Assembly: GCA_030698575.1 (NCBI GenBank)
Contig: JAUYMQ010000406.1
Coordinates: forward strand, 1-7,954
Direction of reading: 5' to 3'
Source of the DNA: Deltaproteobacteria bacterium
Lineage (GTDB): Bacteria > JAUYMQ01
DNA length: 7,954 nucleotides
The notes under the pieces are model-generated. The model ran no database searches and was not told where the DNA came from. It saw nothing but the letters and a program-made list of their open reading frames with translations. Shown here piece by piece: positions 1 through 4,620 of this stretch. The position numbers and the translations under genes are program-made. Position 1 is the first letter of the stretch. Each line of letters begins with the position of its first letter.

Positions 1-469
1 CTCCTGGGACTGGCGTGGTGCCCACGCCCTGCTGTGTTTCCCCTCCCGCGCGGGCGGGGCCGCTCGGGGGCGCCGTCCGTTGGGAGAGTGCTAATGCAAA
101 TGAGATGCCAACTGGCGGGTCGTCGTTCAGCCGGGCCGACGCGCGTCTGCGTCGGGACCCGCGCAGGTGAGCCAACTCTCTGAAAACAGAGGGATCGGCA
201 TGGGTGCGGCGTTGTCCCGGTGCGGGGTGCGTGACCGCTCCCGGGAGGAAAAAATCAGGCGGGAAGGGGCTGCCGGGACGTCAGACGACGCAAAATTGTC
301 GCCCTCGGTGACGAAATTCAGCTTCTGCTCCGACATACCGCGGTGTCTGGCGCCTGTCACGAAAGTGTATCTGCCGGACTCGCCGCGCGTCGGGGGTGCA
401 TCTGCAGAGATGGCAGACGCGGATGGATCAACTCAAATCAATCAATTCATATCAATTAACTCATTTCAG
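1..469. other. Non-coding left end with GC-rich inverted repeats
   Basis: I can support no gene here. Visible structures are a 7-bp hairpin GGCGTGG/CCACGCC (12-18 and 22-28, loop TGC); an imperfect 20-bp palindrome (40-59, centre CCCGCGCGGG); a GTTGG/CCAAC pair (79-83 with 108-112); an 11-bp stem with a GA bulge (132-161); a 7-bp hairpin with an AAAA loop (176-193); and a palindrome CTCCCGGGAG (239-248). Short open frames on both strands lack a convincing ribosome binding site or a recognisable domain. The segment could be an untranslated leader, a structured RNA, or the decayed 3' flank of a gene lying to the left. No known riboswitch, RNase P, tmRNA, SRP RNA or 6S consensus was recognised. 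Confidence 0.5.
132..161. other. Bulged 11-bp inverted repeat, possible RNA hairpin
   Basis: CGGG (132-135) pairs with CCCG (158-161), and CCGACGC (136-142) pairs with GCGTCGG (149-155), around a six-base loop GCGTCT. The only interruption is an unpaired GA at 156-157. It is followed at 176-193 by a second small hairpin, CTCTCTG-AAAA-CAGAGGG. The pairing is seen directly. That it forms in an RNA is inference, and the transcribed strand is unknown. Confidence 0.35.
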
Positions 470-474
470 TTAAC
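431..474. repeat. AT-rich island with short direct repeats at the SDR 3' end
   Basis: This 44-bp segment has only 11 G or C bases (25%) in an otherwise GC-rich window. ATCAATT occurs at 441-447 and again exactly 10 bp later at 451-457, with a further ATCA at 437-440. The palindrome GTTAAC at 469-474 spans the stop codon of the minus-strand dehydrogenase gene. No U-tract terminator is visible on the minus strand. The base composition suggests either an untranslated 3' region or a junction with sequence of different origin. Confidence 0.4.
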
Positions 475-1210
475 ACATCGAGTAGCCTCCGTTCACGCTG
501 ATGGCCTGCCCGGTGATCCAGGAAGCGCGGCCGGACAGGAGGAACACGATCATGTTGGCAATGTCCAGCGGTTCGCCGAGCCGGCGCAGGGGATAGCTGC
601 GGATCCATTTCGCTTCCATCTCCGGCGTCAGGAAGGCGGTCATCGCGGTCTTGGTGGTGCCGGGGCAAACCACGTTCACATTAATCGCGTTGCGACCGTG
701 TTCCTTGGCGATGGATTTCGAGAAGGCGACAACAGCGCCCTTGGCCGCCGCGTAGGAGGCCATCTGCCCTTCGCCCACCTTTGCGGCGTCGCTTGCGATG
801 TTCACGATCTGGCCGCCGTTCTGGCTTGCCATGATCGGGAGCGTGGCATGGCAGCAATTGAGCACGCCGTAGAGGCAGACGTCGATTTCGCGTTTCCAGC
901 TCGCGGGTTCCGTCTCGACGAAACGACCGCCGGCCAGAACGCCCGCGGCGTTCACCAGCCCGTCGATGCGTCCGAACCGGCCGTGGATGTCGCCGATAGC
1001 GGCCCTGACGTCATCGAAGCGCGTCACGTCCAGACCGACGCCTGTCGCGTCGCCGCCCGTTTCCCTGGCGGCGGCCTCGGCGGCCGATGCCTCCCGATCG
1101 ATCACCACGACCCGAGAGCCTTCCTTGGTCAGCAACGCCGCTGTCGCCTTTCCGATGCCCGAGGCGCCTCCGGTAACGAGCACTACCCTGTCTTTCAATA
1201 GAAGATCCAT
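470..1210 (-). CDS. SDR-family NAD(P)-dependent oxidoreductase
   Basis: A 246-aa classical short-chain dehydrogenase/reductase of normal family length, with a single Rossmann fold and presumably cytosolic. The dinucleotide-binding motif TGGASGIG is at residues 13-20. An acidic residue ends strand beta-2 (D38 in VVVIDRE), which in this family favours NAD(H) over NADP(H). NAAG is at 87-90. The catalytic triad is S140, Y153 and K157 (YAAAK). The fourth member of the usual tetrad, Asn in the xNLxG motif, appears to be Cys112 (VCLYG). Segments such as IVNIASDAAKVG and VNVVCPGTTKT resemble enzymes of the 2-hydroxycyclohexanecarboxyl-CoA dehydrogenase (BadH) type, but the substrate cannot be read from the sequence. 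The ATG at 1210 is preferred over an in-frame upstream ATG at 1261, because AAGGAAAG lies just before it, the N-terminus then matches the family, and the longer form would translate the hairpin repeats. It is divergent from rsmD and has no operon partner inside the window. Confidence 0.92.
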   Translation of the reverse strand: MDLLLKDRVVLVTGGASGIGKATAALLTKEGSRVVVIDREASAAEAAARETGGDATGVGLDVTRFDDVRAAIGDIHGRFGRIDGLVNAAGVLAGGRFVETEPASWKREIDVCLYGVLNCCHATLPIMASQNGGQIVNIASDAAKVGEGQMASYAAAKGAVVAFSKSIAKEHGRNAINVNVVCPGTTKTAMTAFLTPEMEAKWIRSYPLRRLGEPLDIANMIVFLLSGRASWITGQAISVNGGYSMC

Positions 1211-1225
1211 GAGCGGTCTTTCCTT

Positions 1226-1288
1226 CACAATTGCGGCGCTTGTAGCGCCGCGGGCCTGCACAGTTGCGGCGCTTGCAGCGCCGCGGGC
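1226..1288. repeat. Two tandem 30-bp hairpin repeats
   Basis: Copy 1 (1226-1255) and copy 2 (1259-1288) are offset by exactly 33 bp and differ at only two of 30 positions (A/G at the fifth base, T/C at the seventeenth). Each contains a perfect 8-bp stem, GCGGCGCT/AGCGCCGC, around a 3-base loop: TGT in copy 1 (stem 1233-1240 with 1244-1251) and TGC in copy 2 (1266-1273 with 1277-1284). One of the two differences falls in the loop and the other outside the stem, so both stems are intact. The array lies directly upstream of the SDR ribosome binding site, so in an SDR transcript it would sit in the 5' leader. The family is not recognised. Confidence 0.8.
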
Positions 1289-1292
1289 GGCG

Positions 1293-1310
1293 CAAACGCC
1301 GGCGCGTTTG
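1293..1310. repeat. Third inverted repeat of the SDR upstream cluster
   Basis: CAAACGC (1293-1299) and GCGTTTG (1304-1310) form a perfect 7-bp stem with loop CGGC, only 4 bp beyond the second 30-bp repeat. Its sequence is unrelated to those repeats, so it is a separate element. In the minus-strand direction it would be the first of three consecutive hairpins met by transcription toward the dehydrogenase gene. No T-tract follows on either strand that would make it an ordinary terminator. Confidence 0.55.
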
Positions 1311-1389
1311 TCTGTTGTTCATACTACTCGACGGGCGAAGATGAGGGCCAGTCGCGCGGCCGGCTCCATGTTCGGGCAGGCGGTGCGCG

Positions 1390-1417
1390 TTGACGCTCGC
1401 GCCTCCCTTCTGATACT
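1390..1417 (+). promoter_or_regulatory. Candidate sigma70-type promoter for rsmD
   Basis: TTGACG (1390-1395, five of six consensus positions) is followed after 16 bp by GATACT (1412-1417, four of six). Transcription would begin near 1424, about 20-25 bases before the rsmD start. The position fits the head of the rsmD-coaD-aminotransferase run. This is based on consensus matching only, and consensus rules may not hold exactly in this lineage. Confidence 0.35.
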
Positions 1418-1446
1418 ACTTTGTCTCATCGAATCGCGAGGGCGTT

Positions 1447-2082
1447 GTGCGCATTGTCGGCGGAACCGCGCGTGGCAGGGCGCTCCTGGGGCCGCCGAAG
1501 AACCTTCAGCTCCGGCCCACATCCGACAAGGTGCGCGAGGCCGTCTTCGACGTTCTGGCCGCCGGGAAGGGCGGAGCGATCTCGGGGCGCGCCATCGACC
1601 TGTTCGCGGGAACGGGCGGCTACGGCATCGAGGCGCTCTCTCGAGGCGCATCGGATGTCGTGTTCGTCGATAGGAGCCCGGCAGCCTGCGCCCTCATTCG
1701 TGAGAATCTCCAACGCCTTGATCTCGAGGAGCGCGGCCGGGTGCACGCCGGCGACACAGAGCGGCTGATTAGTCGCCTCGCGTCATCGGGGGAACGCCCC
1801 TTCGATCTGGCTTTCATTGATCCCCCCTACGGCGAGGGGGCGGCCGCGCCGGCCGCGGAGCGCCTTCTGGAGGAAGGACTTCTCGCGCCGGACGGTATCG
1901 TCGTCATCGAATCGAGCGTGCGGGAGACCGTGGACACGCCGCCGGCCCTGGAGGCCTTCCGCCAAAAGCGCTACGGTGACACCTGTATCGCGTTTCTCCG
2001 GCCGGCCGGGCAGTCCTCCGGCACTGCCAGCCGTTCCAACCCGGGCAAACCGGCAAAGCCGGCTGCGGGGGCTTCGTCATGA
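1447..2082 (+). CDS. rsmD: 16S rRNA (guanine966-N2)-methyltransferase RsmD
   Basis: RsmD transfers a methyl group from S-adenosylmethionine to N2 of G966 of 16S rRNA during 30S assembly, in the cytoplasm. The 211-aa protein has the family's N-terminus (MRIVGGTARGR), RPTSDKVREAVFDVL at 23-37, SAM-binding motif I DLFAGTGGYGIEALSRGA at 51-68, an acidic residue D75 after the next strand, the catalytic motif IV DPPY at 125-128 and the late KRYGDT at 174-179. About 25 residues at the C-terminus (187-211) form a Gly/Ser/Pro/Ala/Lys-rich tail beyond the catalytic fold. The GTG start at 1447 is chosen because it gives the canonical N-terminus and is preceded by GAGGG (1438-1442), though at a tight 4-nt spacing. 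Its TGA overlaps the coaD start codon (ATGA, 2079-2082), which implies translational coupling. The rsmD-coaD pairing is common in bacteria. Confidence 0.95.
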   Translation: MRIVGGTARGRALLGPPKNLQLRPTSDKVREAVFDVLAAGKGGAISGRAIDLFAGTGGYGIEALSRGASDVVFVDRSPAACALIRENLQRLDLEERGRVHAGDTERLISRLASSGERPFDLAFIDPPYGEGAAAPAAERLLEEGLLAPDGIVVIESSVRETVDTPPALEAFRQKRYGDTCIAFLRPAGQSSGTASRSNPGKPAKPAAGASS

Positions 2083-2585
2083 AAAGCGGTTCAAGCGTCG
2101 CGGTCTACCCCGGATCTTTCGATCCGATCACTTACGGCCACGTCGACATCGTCGATCGCACGCTCGCGATCTTTCCCGAGCTGATAGTCGGGGTCGCGAA
2201 CAATCCCAGCAAGAAGGGGATCTTCTCGGTTGCCGAAAGGATCGAGTTGATCAGCGAATCGCTGAAGGATCGAAAGGGGGTCCGGGTCGAGAGCTTCGAG
2301 GGGCTGCTGGTCGACTTCTGCAAAGAGCGCGGCGCGGCAGTGATCATCCGTGGTCTCCGGGCACTCTCGGACTTCGAGTTCGAGTTCCAGATGGCCATGA
2401 TGAACCAGCGTATGCGCCCCGAGGGCGAGACCGTGTTCATGATGACCGGCCCGCAGTACTTCTACCTGAGTTCGAGCATCATCAAGGAAGTGGTCCAGTT
2501 CGGCGGCGACGTGGGAGGGCTGGTGCCCGAGGTCGTCAATGAAAGGCTCAAGTCCTATCACGGCCGGAAACTGAGCGGCCGTTAA
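2079..2585 (+). CDS. coaD: Phosphopantetheine adenylyltransferase CoaD
   Basis: CoaD catalyses the penultimate step of coenzyme A synthesis, 4'-phosphopantetheine plus ATP giving dephospho-CoA and pyrophosphate. The 168-aa protein is close to the usual family length. It begins VAVYPGSFDPITYGH, with the nucleotidyltransferase T/HxGH signature at T18-Y-G20-H21. It also has NPSKKGIF (42-49) with the conserved Lys, the IIRGLR segment (89-94), SDFEFEFQMAMMN (97-109) and YLSSSIIKEV (129-138), all hallmark positions of this hexameric enzyme. The ATG overlaps the rsmD stop by four bases, and a G-rich stretch (about 2065-2071) can serve as the ribosome binding site. A gap of 32 bp separates it from the downstream aminotransferase. 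The two preceding enzymatic activities of the pathway are encoded by coaBC in this same window. Confidence 0.97.
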   Translation: MKSGSSVAVYPGSFDPITYGHVDIVDRTLAIFPELIVGVANNPSKKGIFSVAERIELISESLKDRKGVRVESFEGLLVDFCKERGAAVIIRGLRALSDFEFEFQMAMMNQRMRPEGETVFMMTGPQYFYLSSSIIKEVVQFGGDVGGLVPEVVNERLKSYHGRKLSGR

Positions 2586-2605
2586 GCGGGCCAGGGTTAT
2601 CTCCT

Positions 2606-2611
2606 AGGAGG
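2606..2611 (+). promoter_or_regulatory. Ribosome binding site deciding the GTG start of the aminotransferase
   Basis: A perfect AGGAGG lies 6 nt before the GTG at 2618 and fixes that start codon. It is part of the 10-bp palindrome CTCCTAGGAG (2601-2610), which has no loop of its own and is unlikely to fold into a stable hairpin. Confidence 0.85.
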
Positions 2612-2617
2612 AAAGCC

Positions 2618-3808
2618 GTGCTCTCCAATCGTGTGAAGCTCATAAAGCCTTCGCCCACCCTCGCGATTACGGCCAAGGCCAAGGCGATGCAGGCGGAGGG
2701 GATTGACGTCGTGGGCTTCGGTGCCGGCGAGCCCGACTTCGACACGCCCGAGCACGTGAAGGAGGCCGCCATTGCGGCTATTCGCGCCGGGTTCACCAAG
2801 TACACCGCGACAGGGGGCATCCCCGAGCTGAAGCAGGCGATTATCAACAAACTCGCGCGGGACGGCGGGATCTCCTGCGAGCCCGCCGAGATTCTCGTCT
2901 CGGTCGGCGGCAAGCACAGCTTCTACAATCTTGCGCAGACGCTGTTCCAGGAAGGCGACGAAGTGATCATCCCGGCGCCCTACTGGGTTTCCTATCCGCC
3001 GATGGTCACGCTGGCGGGGGCGACGCCGGTCATCATCGAGACCGACGAGAAGACCGAGTTCAAAATCTCCCCCGAGCAGCTCAACCGCGCGATCACTCCG
3101 AAGACGAAGGCGGTAGTCCTGTGCAGTCCCTCCAATCCCACGGGGTCGGCCTACGAGAAGGCCGAGCTGGAGGCGCTTGCCGCGGTGATCCTGGACAAGA
3201 GTATTTTTGTCATCAGTGACGAGATCTACGAGAAATTCACCTACGACGGGTTTGCATGGTCGAGCATCGCCAGCCTGGGCCCCGAGATCCGGCGGCGAAC
3301 CTTCATTCTCAACGCCGTATCGAAGACCTACTCGATGACCGGCTGGCGAATCGGCTTCGCCGTCGGAGACCGGGAGGTCATCGCGGCGATGAACCGCATA
3401 CAGGATCAGAGCACGTCCAACCCGGTCTCGATCAGCCAGAAGGCGGCCATCGCCGCGCTCGAGGGTCCGCAGGATTGCGTCACCATAATGCTGAGGGAGT
3501 TCGAGAAGCGACGCCGGGTCATGGTGGAGGGTCTCAACGCCGTCGAGGGGATCTCCTGCCTCTGGCCGAAGGGCGCCTTCTACGTATTCCCGAACGTCTC
3601 GGCGCTGTACGGCCGCAAGTTCGGCGAAAAAACGATCGACGGCTCGACTTCGTTCACGGAGTACCTGCTGGACTCGGCGCGCGTGGCCGTCGTGCCGGGC
3701 GATGGTTTCGGCGCCGACGGCTACGTGCGGCTCTCATACGCGACGAGCATGGCGACGATCGAGAAAGGGCTGGCGCGGATCGCCGAGGCGGTGTCTCGTC
3801 TGACGTGA
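2618..3808 (+). CDS. PLP-dependent class I aminotransferase, type Ib aspartate aminotransferase
   Basis: A 396-aa fold-type I pyridoxal-phosphate aminotransferase. The Schiff-base lysine is K236 in SKTYSMTGWRIGF. Cofactor contacts are W123 (PYWVSYP), N173 (SNPTG), D201 and Y204 (SDEIYEKF) and R244. R371 (GYVRLSYAT) binds the substrate alpha-carboxylate. SVGGKHSFYN places K99 at the position of the Lys that recognises the distal carboxylate in the Thermus-type (Ib) enzyme, and N-terminal PSPT also fits that subgroup. The likely reaction is aspartate + 2-oxoglutarate to oxaloacetate + glutamate. Some Ib enzymes instead, or also, act as prephenate aminotransferases making arogenate, and the sequence alone does not separate the two. 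It is the last gene of the rsmD-coaD run and is followed by a strong terminator. The GTG start has an ideal ribosome binding site. Confidence 0.93.
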   Translation: MLSNRVKLIKPSPTLAITAKAKAMQAEGIDVVGFGAGEPDFDTPEHVKEAAIAAIRAGFTKYTATGGIPELKQAIINKLARDGGISCEPAEILVSVGGKHSFYNLAQTLFQEGDEVIIPAPYWVSYPPMVTLAGATPVIIETDEKTEFKISPEQLNRAITPKTKAVVLCSPSNPTGSAYEKAELEALAAVILDKSIFVISDEIYEKFTYDGFAWSSIASLGPEIRRRTFILNAVSKTYSMTGWRIGFAVGDREVIAAMNRIQDQSTSNPVSISQKAAIAALEGPQDCVTIMLREFEKRRRVMVEGLNAVEGISCLWPKGAFYVFPNVSALYGRKFGEKTIDGSTSFTEYLLDSARVAVVPGDGFGADGYVRLSYATSMATIEKGLARIAEAVSRLT

Positions 3809-3827
3809 CCACCCTGGTTTCCAAGTG

Positions 3828-3866
3828 AAAGGCCCGGCGGCGTCTGCCGTCGGGCCTTTTTCTTTG
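3828..3866 (+). terminator. Rho-independent terminator after the aminotransferase gene
   Basis: AAAGGCCCGGCGG (3828-3840) pairs with CCGTCGGGCCTTT (3847-3859) around loop CGTCTG, giving a 13-bp stem with one G-U wobble. A T-rich run continues through about 3866. It starts 20 bp after the aminotransferase stop codon. The Nudix gene converges on it, and the stem with its flanking A-tract could also help stop minus-strand transcription, though the T-tract in that direction is weak. Confidence 0.9.
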
Positions 3867-3880
3867 GCGGCGAGCGCGGC

Positions 3881-4375
3881 TCATCCGCCCGGAAGTCGTC
3901 CAGTCCGGCCGGGAAGGAACTCGCTCCCATCGGCCTTCCACCGGAAATAGTCCTCGAGGATTGCGGCGTGATCGAAGACGAGCGGGGAGGGCAGCCGTTC
4001 CTGCGTGAAGACCTCGGCCTTCGCCGCGTCGTCCGCCGCGTGGAGCGCGGCGGACGAGCAGGGGCGCCCCACGTAGACTGCGGTAATCGTGTGGCGGCGC
4101 GCATCCCGGGACGGGTCGGAGTAGGTTCCCAGCTGGTGGATGAGCTCGACGTCGAGCCCCGTTTCCTCCCTTGCTTCGCGGACCGCGCATTCTTCGAGGC
4201 TCTCACCATAATCGACGAAGCCCCCCGGTATCGCCCAGCCCAGCGGATCGTTCCTGCGCTCGATGAGCACGATTCCGCCTTCCGGCATCTCGACGATCAC
4301 GTCGGCCGTGGGCGCGGGGTTCCGGTAGCTCTCCACCACGGCGCCGCAAGCGTCACAGCGCAGGTCCTTCCGCAT
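3881..4375 (-). CDS. Nudix hydrolase
   Basis: A 164-aa enzyme that would cleave a nucleoside diphosphate linked to another moiety, using Mg2+ or Mn2+. The Nudix box is complete: G52-x5-E58-x7-R66-E67-A68-R69-E70-E71-x-G73-L74, within [19 protein letters not shown] and the following residues. The preceding WAIPGG and the later [16 protein letters not shown] resemble ADP-ribose or NADH pyrophosphatase-like members. A single CxxC (C7, C10) at the N-terminus looks like half of a zinc ribbon, and no second pair follows. The substrate is not assignable. The ATG at 4375 is supported by AGGGAGGA (read on the minus strand from 4388 to 4381). The gene is convergent with the aminotransferase and divergent from coaBC. 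A perfect 12-bp inverted repeat lies inside it (4029-4057). Confidence 0.92.
   Translation of the reverse strand: MRKDLRCDACGAVVESYRNPAPTADVIVEMPEGGIVLIERRNDPLGWAIPGGFVDYGESLEECAVREAREETGLDVELIHQLGTYSDPSRDARRHTITAVYVGRPCSSAALHAADDAAKAEVFTQERLPSPLVFDHAAILEDYFRWKADGSEFLPGRTGRLPGG
4029..4057. repeat. Perfect 12-bp inverted repeat inside the Nudix gene
   Basis: TCGTCCGCCGCG (4029-4040) and CGCGGCGGACGA (4046-4057) are exact reverse complements separated by TGGAG. The segment encodes an Ala/Asp-rich stretch around residues 107-116 of the Nudix protein ([10 protein letters not shown]), a region where relatives also have acidic and Ala residues. It may therefore be a by-product of GC-rich alanine codons. 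A palindrome GGGGCGCCCC follows at 4061-4070. Confidence 0.7.
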
Positions 4376-4524
4376 TGCTTTCCTCCCTCTCGTATTGTCC
4401 CCATGGGCTCCGCGCGGGCGCCCTGCCGGCCGTGCTGAAAGCTCAACATATCATGAGGGTCCTCCGCGCCGGGGTCGCGGGGCGAGCGGCCTCCTAAGCT
4501 TACCCGCTTTATCAGCTTTACACA
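4376..4524. other. Intergenic region between the divergent Nudix and coaBC genes
   Basis: Beyond the Nudix ribosome binding site I find no gene here. A 14-codon frame from ATG 4453 ends at TAA 4497, but it has no ribosome binding site and no leader-peptide character. No consensus-like minus-strand promoter for the Nudix gene could be identified. The region ends at the coaBC promoter. Confidence 0.5.
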
Positions 4525-4553
4525 TTGACACCCGGGGGGGGCTCACCTATGCT
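4525..4553 (+). promoter_or_regulatory. Strong sigma70-type promoter for coaBC, with G8 tract in spacer
   Basis: A perfect TTGACA (4525-4530) and TATGCT (4548-4553, four of six) are separated by exactly 17 bp, the optimal spacing. The spacer contains eight consecutive Gs (4534-4541). Transcription would begin near 4560, leaving a leader of about 60 nt before the coaBC ATG. The -35 box coincides with a TTG codon that is in frame with coaBC, so an automated start there would be wrong. A T7 tract (4553-4559) follows the -10 box. Confidence 0.65.
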
Positions 4554-4620
4554 TTTTTTGAGCGCGGGTGATCCGCCGCCGGCAGGGACCGCCGGCCCGG
4601 TTTCTCGCGTGGAGTCATGC

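Noticed and set aside
12-40. Hairpin at 12-28 as a terminator of a gene left of the window
   Set aside because: The stem is short and is followed by a mixed sequence rather than a T-tract, and no gene end is visible to its left.
86-106. GAGTGCTAA (86-94) resembling half of a CIRCE heat-shock operator, and GCTAAT-GCAAAT resembling Fur hexamers
   Set aside because: The second CIRCE arm is absent at the required 9-bp spacing, the Fur match decays after two hexamers, and no regulated gene starts next to it.
127-336. Minus-strand open frame starting MSEQKLNFVTEGDN (69 aa, to a TGA at 127)
   Set aside because: The first residues look protein-like, but there is no ribosome binding site, no recognisable domain, and the second half is Arg/Pro-rich as in chance GC-rich frames. 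It overlaps the structured left end. A homologue search finding the first 20 residues in other genomes would revive it.
167-1201. Long plus-strand frame of 344 codons
   Set aside because: It is antisense to the SDR gene, and its translation shows no domain and a composition typical of a GC-rich shadow frame.
1211-1261. Longer SDR start at 1261
   Set aside because: It would translate the hairpin repeat and give an N-terminus unlike the family. The 1210 start has its own ribosome binding site.
1321-1420. Direct repeat ATACTACT at 1321-1328 and 1413-1420
   Set aside because: Eight bases 92 bp apart without other flanking identity is compatible with chance. The second copy overlaps the candidate rsmD -10 box.
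4525-4620. Extended coaBC N-terminus from TTG 4525 or ATG 4549
   Set aside because: These codons lie on the -35 and -10 boxes of the promoter, so they would not be in the transcript.
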